A DNA stretch of 64,000 bases from NCBI GenBank assembly GCA_934330725.1, contig CAKRGM010000008.1, forward strand, positions 1 to 64,000, read 5' to 3'. A program made the translations under genes and the position numbers. Shown here piece by piece: positions 26,441 to 34,046 of the stretch (position 1 is the first letter of the stretch; every line of letters starts with the position of its first letter). A model generated the notes under the pieces. It did not search any database. It was given only the letters and a program-made list of their open reading frames with translations, and was not told the origin of the DNA. This DNA comes from an uncultured Lachnospiraceae bacterium. GTDB taxonomy: Bacteria; Bacillota; Clostridia; Lachnospirales; Lachnospiraceae.

Positions 26441-27514
26441 CTAGTCCTCCTTCTTCATCATTTCAATAAATCTGTCAAAAAGATACGCTGTATCCTGTGG
26501 ACCTGCACATGCTTCCGGATGGAACTGTACAGTAAATATATCTTTACCTATATATTCAAGACCTTCATTTGTCTTATCGTTAACATTTTCAAATGCCGGC
26601 TTTACTACCTTTGGATCAAGTGTTGTTTCATCAACAACATATCCATGATTCTGTGTTGAAATATAAACTCTTCCTGTCTTTAAATCCTTTACCGGATGAT
26701 TTGCACCTCTATGACCATATTTAAGTTTATGTGTATCAGCGCCTGTTGCAAGTGCCATTAACTGATGACCTAAGCATATTGCAAATATTGGCACATCACT
26801 TTCATATAATTTTTTAATCTCGGCAATTTCATCTGTACATTCCTTTGGATCTCCAGGACCATTTGATAACATAATGCCATCAGGATTTGCTTCAAGAATT
26901 TCTTCTGCTTTTGTTCCTGCAGGATAAATTGTAACTTCGCATCCCCTCTTATTTAATGACTTTGCAATATTGGCCTTTGCTCCCAAATCTAATAGTGCAA
27001 CCTTAAATCCATCACCTGGAATTACAGACTTTTCAGCACATGTAACTTTCTTTACAACACCTGTAACTTTATATTCTTTAATCTTAGGAAGAACCTCATC
27101 AAGATTATAATTACTGTTTGTTGTAATCATTCCGTTCATTGTTCCCTTCTCACGTAATATCTTTGTAAGGGCTCTTGTATCTATTCCACAGATACCCGGA
27201 ATATCATTATCAACGAGGAATTTTTGAATTGTATCTTCACAACGGAAGTTGCTTGGCATTCTCGAAAGTTCTCTTACAATAAATCCATCTGGCCATGCTT
27301 TCCTTGATTCCATATCTTTGTAGCAGATACCATAGTTTCCTATCAGAGGATATGTCATTGTAACCGCCTGTCCTGCATAGGATGGATCTGTCAACACCTC
27401 CAAATATCCTGTCATTGAAGTATTGAAAACAATTTCGCTAATCACTTCGCGTTCAGCGCCAATACTTGTTCCGCTAAACACTGTTCCATCTTCAAGAATT
27501 AAAAATGCCTTCAT
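26441..27514 (-). CDS. carA: Carbamoyl-phosphate synthase small subunit (glutaminase)
   Basis: Glutamine amidotransferase subunit. The N-terminal half (FLILEDGTVFSGTSIGA, FNTSMTGYLEVLTDPSYAGQ) is the CarA-specific domain. The C-terminal half is a class I glutaminase with the nucleophile cysteine in FAICLGHQLMAL and the His-Glu pair in VQFHPEACAGP. The length of 357 is normal. The ATG at 27514 is chosen because AGGTGG lies five bases upstream; a GTG three codons earlier is embedded in that site. A candidate attenuator lies in its leader. Confidence 0.97.
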   Translation of the reverse strand: MKAFLILEDGTVFSGTSIGAEREVISEIVFNTSMTGYLEVLTDPSYAGQAVTMTYPLIGNYGICYKDMESRKAWPDGFIVRELSRMPSNFRCEDTIQKFLVDNDIPGICGIDTRALTKILREKGTMNGMITTNSNYNLDEVLPKIKEYKVTGVVKKVTCAEKSVIPGDGFKVALLDLGAKANIAKSLNKRGCEVTIYPAGTKAEEILEANPDGIMLSNGPGDPKECTDEIAEIKKLYESDVPIFAICLGHQLMALATGADTHKLKYGHRGANHPVKDLKTGRVYISTQNHGYVVDETTLDPKVVKPAFENVNDKTNEGLEYIGKDIFTVQFHPEACAGPQDTAYLFDRFIEMMKKED

Positions 27515-27638
27515 GAATGCCACCTAATTTCCTTTCGTAATTACTTTATTAAAATTCATTGAGAAATGCTTTCAAATCTTTTGCATATCTGCATTACAGA
27601 CATACCAAAATCTTATTTAACGAGATTTGCGCAAAAAA

Positions 27639-27705
27639 AAAGACACAATTATGCCTTTCTTTCTCAAATTTAATAAATTTTATCATACATATCATATTAT
27701 TTCAA
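27639..27705 (-). promoter_or_regulatory. carAB promoter and candidate leader attenuator
   Basis: TTGAAA (27700-27705) and TAAAAT (27677-27682) are 17 bases apart on the minus strand. About 12-15 bases after the expected start the transcript can fold AAAGGCA with TGTCTTT (27639-27658, one G-U pair), followed by nine Ts. This is an intrinsic terminator 125 bases before carA, so it probably controls read-through. No PyrR-binding loop was recognised. Confidence 0.55.
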
Positions 27706-27715
27706 GTCCATGTTA

Positions 27716-27777
27716 GGGCAAACTATAACTTATTTTTGTTAAATTATTTAATATATATTGCAAATTATAGTCTGCCC
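27716..27777. repeat. Intergenic inverted repeat between carA promoter and the BNR-protein gene
   Basis: GGGCAAACTATAA (27716-27728) pairs with TTATAGTCTGCCC (27765-27777) over 12 of 13 bases around an AT-rich 36-base loop. It may end the minus-strand transcript from 27826. The remaining DNA from 27524 to 27825 shows no gene. Confidence 0.45.
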
Positions 27778-27825
27778 GCCATTTACTTTATGTTTTTCCG
27801 CATTGTTAACTGTGTGAAATCTTTG

Positions 27826-29340
27826 TTAGTTTGTATTTATATGTGATGAACCCGAGTTTACATCTGTCCGCTCTGTTTTACCATTTATTTCCATCTGTCC
27901 GACATATTCCCATGTATTACCATTATCTGCCGACTGATACTTTGCTGCTGTCTTTCCATTATTATATATTCCATTATCAGTCTGCTTAAGATACACTGTG
28001 AGCTTGCCATCACTATCCTTTTCGGGTACAGTGGCTACCTTATAAACATCATTCCACTGAAGTTTCTCACCATTGGTTCCGCCTGAAACACCTGTACTGT
28101 TTGAGTTGGCAGCCGAACTGTCAAGTTCCTGTGGCTGGAATACAACTTTTGAAAAGGTCATGCCGCCATCCTTTGTCATATAAAGATTACTATCCATTCC
28201 ATCGGCATATTTGTAACAGATAAATCCTGTTTTTTCATCAACAAAATTCACTTCATCAATATCATCTTTTAAAGGTCCGGCCCCAACTGATGTCCAGTTT
28301 TCGCCACCATCAGATGTAAGATATATCTTTGACCCTTCCTGATTATCATCAGATGGATATCCGGCAACAATAACTCCTGAATTCCCAAAAAAGTTAACAT
28401 AAAAATAATAAACGTCATATATCTGGCCAATCTCACATGTAACCCAGTTTGCGCCTTTATCATTGGAATATATTAAAGTCACCGGCGTATTCTTATCATT
28501 GTGTGTATTTCCACCATACAGAAATGCAGTTTTTGCATTATCTATCATAAAGCTGCCATCTATCAGCTTTGTCTTTTCATCATTCTTAAAAATCAGGTTA
28601 TCAATGTCAACCGGTACTGTCACATACTTTTCTCCACCATCGAATGTGACCATCAGATTATGGTTCTTTATCTGATATCCGGTGAGTTCACTTGAACTTG
28701 ATTTAGTCTCACTCTCAGTCTGTGAATTACTGCTGTCCTGTGAGCTGCTGTCCGTAATACCATATTCCGAAGAGCTCTGTATTTTTGCCGGATAAATGGT
28801 AGCTGTATTATCTGAATGAACATCGAGTTTAAATGTAACAACCCACTCAAAAACCATTCTGTTTCCACTGCTCACACCATTCCAGGACGAAAAGTATTCC
28901 GTTGATTTATCCCGTAGCTTTGCAGAAAATTTTATATATGCCGTATGATCATTTTCGCTAAGAACATTTATCTGCTCTATTTTAACATTTTTAAGTGCTT
29001 TGGATGACTGCACATAAAGCGGGGTAAACTGCCCGGTGAACCTGTCTATCCACTTATCTGCCATAACATCTGTCGATACTGCAAATTCGTTCTGCTGTGC
29101 TGATGTCTCTGAATCATCCTGCTGCGTTGATTCGCTTTCTGCAGCTTCACGTGTGCCATCGTCAATAACGTTGCCATTCCCATCAAGTGTTATATTAAAT
29201 GTGTACTGTGATTTAAGCTTAAGACTATTTGCCTTTTCTTTTTCTTTATTAAAATGCCACAAAAATAAGACTAAAAGAACGAGACAAATAGTAAGAGCTA
29301 CTCTTGTAATTATTCTCCCTTTAGTCTTATCATTCTGCAT
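27826..29340 (-). CDS. Membrane-anchored BNR/Asp-box beta-propeller protein
   Basis: Exported 504-residue protein. One N-terminal transmembrane helix (about residues 9-28), a Ser/Glu/Asp-rich spacer, an immunity-like alpha/beta stretch, then a propeller region from about 220. Four Asp boxes are visible: SNDKGANW, TSDGGENW, TKDGGMTF and SADNGNTW. Such repeats occur in sialidases and in Ycf48-like assembly factors; no sialidase FRIP motif or catalytic set is seen, so an adhesive or assembly role is more likely. It lies 18 bases after an ABC permease gene and is last of three genes. Function unknown. Confidence 0.75.
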   Translation of the reverse strand: MQNDKTKGRIITRVALTICLVLLVLFLWHFNKEKEKANSLKLKSQYTFNITLDGNGNVIDDGTREAAESESTQQDDSETSAQQNEFAVSTDVMADKWIDRFTGQFTPLYVQSSKALKNVKIEQINVLSENDHTAYIKFSAKLRDKSTEYFSSWNGVSSGNRMVFEWVVTFKLDVHSDNTATIYPAKIQSSSEYGITDSSSQDSSNSQTESETKSSSSELTGYQIKNHNLMVTFDGGEKYVTVPVDIDNLIFKNDEKTKLIDGSFMIDNAKTAFLYGGNTHNDKNTPVTLIYSNDKGANWVTCEIGQIYDVYYFYVNFFGNSGVIVAGYPSDDNQEGSKIYLTSDGGENWTSVGAGPLKDDIDEVNFVDEKTGFICYKYADGMDSNLYMTKDGGMTFSKVVFQPQELDSSAANSNSTGVSGGTNGEKLQWNDVYKVATVPEKDSDGKLTVYLKQTDNGIYNNGKTAAKYQSADNGNTWEYVGQMEINGKTERTDVNSGSSHINTN

Positions 29341-29358
29341 GTAAACGCTCTCCCTATT

Positions 29359-30177
29359 TTACTTTTCGTGTTTTATGTGTATTGCAACACGTACCATTTT
29401 TCTGTAATTTTTATAATCCCACAGAAAATACATTGCAAGACCGCCTATAATAAGCATGAAAACAACAAATACCGGATGAACTATAAACATCCATCCATAT
29501 GATAGTTTTCCATTTAATATAGGTACAAGATATGCAAGAAGTATCGCAATAGCCATTACTGCCCCGTTAAATGCACTTCTGTTTCCGTAAAATCCTTCAA
29601 TATGGTCAAAACTTATAATGTCAAGCACCTCACCAACGGGTCTTGCACATACTGTTACTATTGTCAGCAGCAGGCTATGTACAAACGGTACTCCGTATAT
29701 TGTAAGAATTATTGTATAACATATAAAATCTGTTATCATCTTTATTATAAGCCTGTTTAAGAAATTCAGCTGCGGACTTACCATGCACACCCTTATCATA
29801 AGATAATCCCTGTCTCCAAGCGATAAAATAAGATTGTTTGCCAGACTTCCACATACTGTTGACAAAATAAAGAACATATATATGATTGTAAGTTCACCGT
29901 GTGACTTTATCATAGGAAAATATTTTCCAATAATGCAATATGGAAAATATATAAAAATCGCAAAATAAACTGTTTTTTTTGCAAATTCATAAATATAGAG
30001 GAATATCTGATATATAACCCCGACAACAGTTCTTATTCTTGACTGCTGCTTATCAAAAATATCCTTGCTTATATGACTTCCAATAAACGGAAGTGTCATT
30101 AAAGCCCTCAGGCATTTGTTCGCACCCTCATGAAAACTAAGGGTCTTTTCAGCAAATAATCTTTTATAATATTTCAT
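29359..30177 (-). CDS. ABC-type integral membrane protein (permease partner)
   Basis: A 272-residue protein with about six transmembrane helices, for example TVYFAIFIYFPYCIIG, LTIIYMFFILSTVCGS, LIIKMITDFICYTIILTI and FIVHPVFVVFMLIIGG. It has no recognised motif but its gene overlaps the ATPase gene by 14 bases, so it should be the membrane partner. The ATG at 30177 has AGGAG nine bases upstream. Substrate unknown; the next gene encodes an exported BNR-repeat protein, which could be the client. Confidence 0.65.
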   Translation of the reverse strand: MKYYKRLFAEKTLSFHEGANKCLRALMTLPFIGSHISKDIFDKQQSRIRTVVGVIYQIFLYIYEFAKKTVYFAIFIYFPYCIIGKYFPMIKSHGELTIIYMFFILSTVCGSLANNLILSLGDRDYLMIRVCMVSPQLNFLNRLIIKMITDFICYTIILTIYGVPFVHSLLLTIVTVCARPVGEVLDIISFDHIEGFYGNRSAFNGAVMAIAILLAYLVPILNGKLSYGWMFIVHPVFVVFMLIIGGLAMYFLWDYKNYRKMVRVAIHIKHEK

Positions 30178-30838
30178 TATCAATCTCTCCTAAAATATCA
30201 AGCACTGCCTTTCTTACTTCCGGTACTCCAAGAGTTTCTTTTGTAATAAGATTCAGTTCTCCATCGTTTAATACGATAATATCCTGCGATATTTTTTGTG
30301 CCACCTTTAAAAGTCCGGTAGATACAAGTATTGTATAATCACTTTTCACAGAATTTAATATTGAAATATATTCATCAATATACTCATTACTACAATAATC
30401 AAGCGGTTCATCAATAAGAACCACTTCTGGCTTTTGTACAAACATTGTTGCAAGCTGAAGTTTTTTCTTATCCTCAAAACTATAATCACATATCATTGTA
30501 TCCTTTACTTCTTCACTGATATGTGCCTTATCAAGATAATCATCAGGGTGTCCCTTATCACCACATAATCCGCATAAAAATCTTATGAATTCATATCCTG
30601 TAATATACATTGGAAGTACACTCTGCTTTGCCGCAAAAAATATACCACCTCTTTTTTGTGTAACTATTTTACCTGCGTCAATTGACAAATCCCCGCAAAT
30701 ACATTCAAATAATGTCGTACGTCCTGCTCCCGGTCCTCCAAGTATAGGATATATCTGACCATTATTAAATGTGTATTCAACATCTTTTAAGATTTCGTGT
30801 TTATTAAATGATTTTTTAATATGATTTAAATGTAACAT
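30164..30838 (-). CDS. Degenerate ABC transporter ATP-binding protein
   Basis: ABC ATPase fold of 224 residues with eroded key sites. Walker A reads GGPGAGRTT, with Arg (R40) in place of the phosphate-binding Lys. The LSGGQ signature position reads YSFEDKKKLQLA. Walker B (VVLIDEPLDY, D143/E144) is intact. The switch-histidine position is in ILVSTGLLKV with no His. ATP hydrolysis is thus doubtful; it could bind nucleotide without turnover or work with reduced rate. First gene of three with its own promoter (TTTACA 30896-30901 and TATAAT 30872-30877, 18 bases apart). AAGGAG precedes the ATG. Confidence 0.8.
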   Translation of the reverse strand: MLHLNHIKKSFNKHEILKDVEYTFNNGQIYPILGGPGAGRTTLFECICGDLSIDAGKIVTQKRGGIFFAAKQSVLPMYITGYEFIRFLCGLCGDKGHPDDYLDKAHISEEVKDTMICDYSFEDKKKLQLATMFVQKPEVVLIDEPLDYCSNEYIDEYISILNSVKSDYTILVSTGLLKVAQKISQDIIVLNDGELNLITKETLGVPEVRKAVLDILGEIDNEIL

Positions 30839-30871
30839 AAGTCAATTCTCCTTATATTTCACATAAAATAT

Positions 30872-30901
30872 ATTATATTACATATTAATAGCTTTTGTAA
30901 A
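30872..30901 (-). promoter_or_regulatory. Promoter of the ABC/BNR unit
   Basis: On the minus strand TTTACA (30896-30901) and TATAAT (30872-30877) have an 18-base spacer. It is divergent from the PAP2 gene promoter about 120 bases away. Confidence 0.5.
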
Positions 30902-31020
30902 CATCCACTTAGGCCGTTTGTCCTCTGTTTACATACACCACTCAGGATTACTGTTTACCTGTCCCATTAAAAAAACGCATTTTTAGTGTGTTTCTCATGC
31001 TACACAGCTATTTTTGCTTA

Positions 31021-31049
31021 TTGCATTAACACATTTAAAGTGTTATAAT
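31021..31049 (+). promoter_or_regulatory. Promoter of the PAP2 gene
   Basis: TTGCAT (31021-31026), a 17-base spacer and a perfect TATAAT (31044-31049) lie 46 bases before the start codon. Confidence 0.6.
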
Positions 31050-31094
31050 TCATTAACTTATAAAGCGCAAACAGCGCAGGAATGGAGAATTATA

Positions 31095-31784
31095 ATGAAA
31101 GCAATTAAAAAGCACTGGCGTTTATGTTGTGGATTATATGTGCTTATTTATCTTCCATGGTTTTTTATCCTGGAAAGAACTATAACACCAGATACACCGG
31201 ATATACATATTCTTAACAATTCCATAGACTCAATGATTCCATTTTGTGTATACTTTATAATTCCTTACATGTTATGGTTTATATATATAGGAGTTTCCGT
31301 ACTTATAATGGGATTTCGTGGAACCGACAGCGAATTTTTAAGATTTGCATTATCACTTATAATAGGAATGTCATTATGCCTTATGATATGTATGATTTAT
31401 CCCAATGGACTCACACTTCGTCCTGATATAAATTCACTACCGGATAATATATTTGGAAAACTGACCATGATTATATATGCATCTGACACACCTACAAACG
31501 TATTTCCAAGCATTCATGTATACAACTCTCTCGCCATTCATATTGCACTTGCCAAATGCTCGTATCTTAAAAAATATAAATGGGCAAAACCTGCTTCACT
31601 TATATTATGTATTACAATATGTGCATCAACGCTTTTCCTTAAACAGCATTGTGTTGCAGATGTCGCAGGTGCTGCAGTTCTTATGGCAATATTGTATATC
31701 TTTATATATGTTATTGACTACAGGAAAGTATTTAAAAAAGATACCCAGTCAGATGAGTCAGAAGAAATAGGTATTACAAATTAA
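31095..31784 (+). CDS. PAP2-family membrane phosphatase
   Basis: Integral membrane phosphatase of the PAP2/inositolphosphotransferase-like group, 229 residues and about six helices. The active-site pattern is visible as FPSIHVYNS (motif 2, His) and LKQHCVADVAGA (motif 3, nucleophile His and Asp). Motif 1 is less clear, near the LPDNIFGKL stretch. These enzymes remove phosphate from lipid or isoprenyl phosphates on the outer face. The ATG at 31095 has GGAG seven bases upstream. Single gene; no neighbour suggests the substrate. Confidence 0.82.
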   Translation: MKAIKKHWRLCCGLYVLIYLPWFFILERTITPDTPDIHILNNSIDSMIPFCVYFIIPYMLWFIYIGVSVLIMGFRGTDSEFLRFALSLIIGMSLCLMICMIYPNGLTLRPDINSLPDNIFGKLTMIIYASDTPTNVFPSIHVYNSLAIHIALAKCSYLKKYKWAKPASLILCITICASTLFLKQHCVADVAGAAVLMAILYIFIYVIDYRKVFKKDTQSDESEEIGITN

Positions 31785-31804
31785 TAATAAAAACACCGGT
31801 TAAT

Positions 31805-31876
31805 AAAAAATCACCAGCTGCTATTGCAATGTCATCCTTATATAAATGATATTGCTACTGTGGCTGGTGATTTTTT
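31805..31876. terminator. Bidirectional terminator between PAP2 gene and thiC
   Basis: AAAAAATCACCAGC (31805-31818) pairs with GCTGGTGATTTTTT (31863-31876); an inner stem GCAAT...ATTGC extends it. It is flanked by T-runs on both strands. Confidence 0.8.
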
Positions 31877-31940
31877 TAAGATATTATAATGTCAGAGCAA
31901 AAGAAATGTCTGCCAGTGACTTTTTGAATCTGATATCATA

Positions 31941-33257
31941 TTATTCATCAAATATACTTACAATCTCTCCATCAAGTATACGATTCATATTTTTTACTGC
32001 GCAAAAATTACCGCACATTGAACATGTATCTTCCTTTTCAGGCTTTGCTGACTCTCTGTATCGTCTTGCTTTCTCGGGATCAATAGCCACTTCAAACATA
32101 CGCTCCCAATCGAGTTTCTTCCTTGCAAGACTCATCTGATAATCCCAGTCAGAGGCTCCTTTTACTCCCTTTGCAATATCAGCTGCATGAGCTGCTATCT
32201 TTGATGCTATAATTCCTTCTTTAACATCATTGATATCAGGAAGACGTAAATGCTCTGCCGGTGTAACATAACAAAGAAATGATGCACCATATGTTGCAGC
32301 AATAGCTCCTCCTATGGCAGCTGTAATGTGATCATATCCAGGCGCTATGTCTGTGACAAGAGGTCCCAGCACATAAAAAGGTGCTCCCTTACATATTGTC
32401 TGCTGAATTTCCATATTAGCCTTAATCTGGTTAAGTGGCATATGTCCCGGACCTTCAACCATTACCTGTACATTTTTTTCCCATGCTCTTTTTGTAAGTT
32501 CACCCAGTGTAACAAGTTCTTCAATTTGTGAAATATCAGATGCATCTTCAATGCAGCCTGGTCTGCAGGCATCTCCAAGACTCATTGTAACATCATATTT
32601 TCTGCATATCTCAAGAATATCATCATAATGCTCATAAAACGGATTCTCTTTTCCTGTCATTTCCATCCATGCAAATATAATCGAGCCCCCTCTTGAAACA
32701 ATATTTGTAAGACGCTTTGCAGCCTTGAATCTTTTTGCTGTAGCTTTGTTTATTCCACAATGTATTGTCATAAAATCAACACCATCTTTAGCATGCATCT
32801 CAACTATATCAAGCCATTCCTGTGTTGTTATCTCTCTTAATGCTTTATGATAATAAACAACTGCATCATATATCGGAACTGTTCCAAGTGTAGCAGGACA
32901 CTTTTGTGTAAGAAGTCTTCTAAACTTTCTTGTATCACCAAACGAACTAAGATCCATTATTGCCTCTGCTCCCATTTCAACTGCGCTGTTAACTTTTTCA
33001 AGTTCCATATTCATATCAACACAGTCTCTTGAAGTTCCAAGATTTACATTAATCTTAGTACGCAGGCTTGAACCTATTCCGTTTGGATTAAGACATTTGT
33101 GTTTTTTATTAGCCGGAATTATCACCTGTCCTTTTGCCATAAGTTCTCGCAGTACATTAACATCCATTTTTTCTTTTTCTGCAACTATTTTCATTTCTTC
33201 AGTAATGATGCCTTTTCTTGCCGCATCCATTTGTGTTGTGTATTCTGTATCTGACAC
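31941..33257 (-). CDS. thiC: Phosphomethylpyrimidine synthase
   Basis: Radical-SAM-like enzyme that rearranges aminoimidazole ribotide to HMP-phosphate in thiamine synthesis. The C-terminal iron-sulfur cysteines are C412, C415 and C419 (CSMCGNFC). Substrate and metal motifs include MTIHCGIN, RGGSIIFAWM, SLGDACRPG, EGPGHMPL and DIAPGYDHIT. It lacks the N-terminal extension of the proteobacterial and plant enzymes, so 438 residues is right for clostridia. It starts with GTG at 33257, seven bases after GGAGGTG. A TPP riboswitch controls it. No other thi gene is in the window. Confidence 0.96.
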   Translation of the reverse strand: MSDTEYTTQMDAARKGIITEEMKIVAEKEKMDVNVLRELMAKGQVIIPANKKHKCLNPNGIGSSLRTKINVNLGTSRDCVDMNMELEKVNSAVEMGAEAIMDLSSFGDTRKFRRLLTQKCPATLGTVPIYDAVVYYHKALREITTQEWLDIVEMHAKDGVDFMTIHCGINKATAKRFKAAKRLTNIVSRGGSIIFAWMEMTGKENPFYEHYDDILEICRKYDVTMSLGDACRPGCIEDASDISQIEELVTLGELTKRAWEKNVQVMVEGPGHMPLNQIKANMEIQQTICKGAPFYVLGPLVTDIAPGYDHITAAIGGAIAATYGASFLCYVTPAEHLRLPDINDVKEGIIASKIAAHAADIAKGVKGASDWDYQMSLARKKLDWERMFEVAIDPEKARRYRESAKPEKEDTCSMCGNFCAVKNMNRILDGEIVSIFDE

Positions 33258-33392
33258 TTTTATACACCTCCATAAATTATTTATTATTAACTTGTATATT
33301 TTCGGGATTAAATTTCAGAAATGGCAGGCCGGCTTTATATTAATCGAATCAGCTCCGCGGCCTCTTAAATATATATGAATCTTTAGATTTTT

Positions 33393-33555
33393 AATATGTA
33401 CCGTTATCCTGATATGCATAATCACTTCAGAATACATAATTATTTAATATACATAATCGTTTTGATATGCGCAAATTAATCTGATATGCATAATCATTTT
33501 GATATGCACAAATTAATCTGATATACATAATTGTTTCAATATGCGTAAACGCTTT
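33393..33555 (-). repeat. Nine-unit degenerate tandem repeat in the thiC leader
   Basis: About nine units of 16-19 bases, of the type GATATGCATAATCATTTT, lie end to end. Two 37-base pairs of units (33464-33500 and 33501-33537) are nearly identical, suggesting recent duplication. The array sits between the TPP aptamer and thiC in the untranslated leader, with no ORF. Confidence 0.7.
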
Positions 33556-33596
33556 TAATCCATATATATTTATCCGGTATTTTTGATTACCAGAAT

Positions 33597-33711
33597 CTCC
33601 CTACGGTGGCATTATCCACATCAGGTTATGGGTCGGAATTTTTATAATATTATAATTCAACTATGCAATTCCCTCTCAGCACTGCCTTAAAGCAGTATAT
33701 ACGCTCCCCAG
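33597..33711 (-). promoter_or_regulatory. TPP riboswitch (THI element) upstream of thiC
   Basis: On the minus strand the conserved parts are in order: GGGGAGCG near 33710, GCTGAGAGGG, an AT-rich variable arm, then ACCTGATGTGGATAATGCCA and CCGTAGGGA near 33600. These are the P1, pyrimidine-binding and pyrophosphate-binding elements of the TPP aptamer. It should repress thiC when thiamine pyrophosphate is ample. The leader downstream is unusually long (about 340 bases). Confidence 0.93.
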
Positions 33712-33724
33712 AAAATATATTTCA

Positions 33725-33753
33725 AGTATAGACTCTAATAAAATCTGTGTCAA
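33725..33753 (-). promoter_or_regulatory. thiC promoter
   Basis: A consensus TTGACA (33748-33753) and TATACT (33725-33730) with a 17-base spacer place the transcript start just before the riboswitch. From 33754 to 33957 I see only GC-richer unassigned DNA with small inverted repeats (TGCTG/CAGCA near 33890). Confidence 0.75.
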
Positions 33754-33957
33754 TAAAAAGTCTGCCTTTACTGTATATTTCTCAATAATATGTTACTGTT
33801 CCGGACTGCGTCAGTTTTTTTCTGATGCGGCAGATTAAAATTTGCAAAAGTTCTCAGGCAGGTTTCCGGTCCGGTTATTTGCAGGATGCTGCATCAGCAG
33901 CAGCGTAGAATATAAACGAATCCTCTGTTCAAACTACTTTAACAGCAAAAACAAAAT

Positions 33958-34006
33958 AATAATAAGCTGCTTCTTACATGCATGCATGATGAAACAGCTT
34001 ATTATT
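33958..34006 (-). terminator. Terminator after the chemoreceptor gene
   Basis: AATAATAAGCTG (33958-33969) pairs perfectly with 33995-34006. On the minus strand it is followed by ATTTTGTTTTTG. The loop holds an ATGCATGCAT palindrome. Confidence 0.75.
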
Positions 34007-34046
34007 ATTTTTATGAAGTTATTAATGGTTGCTTTTTCTTTTTTAA

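Noticed and set aside
27524..27705. PyrR-binding loop or T-box in the carAB leader
   Set aside because: I found no PyrR consensus loop and no T-box bulge; only the simple early terminator is visible.
30164..30838. Calling the ABC ATPase gene a pseudogene
   Set aside because: The frame is full length with a good ribosome site, promoter and intact Walker B; only specific catalytic residues differ.
33393..33555. Repeat array as a CRISPR
   Set aside because: Units are degenerate, contiguous and without unique spacers, and there are no cas genes.
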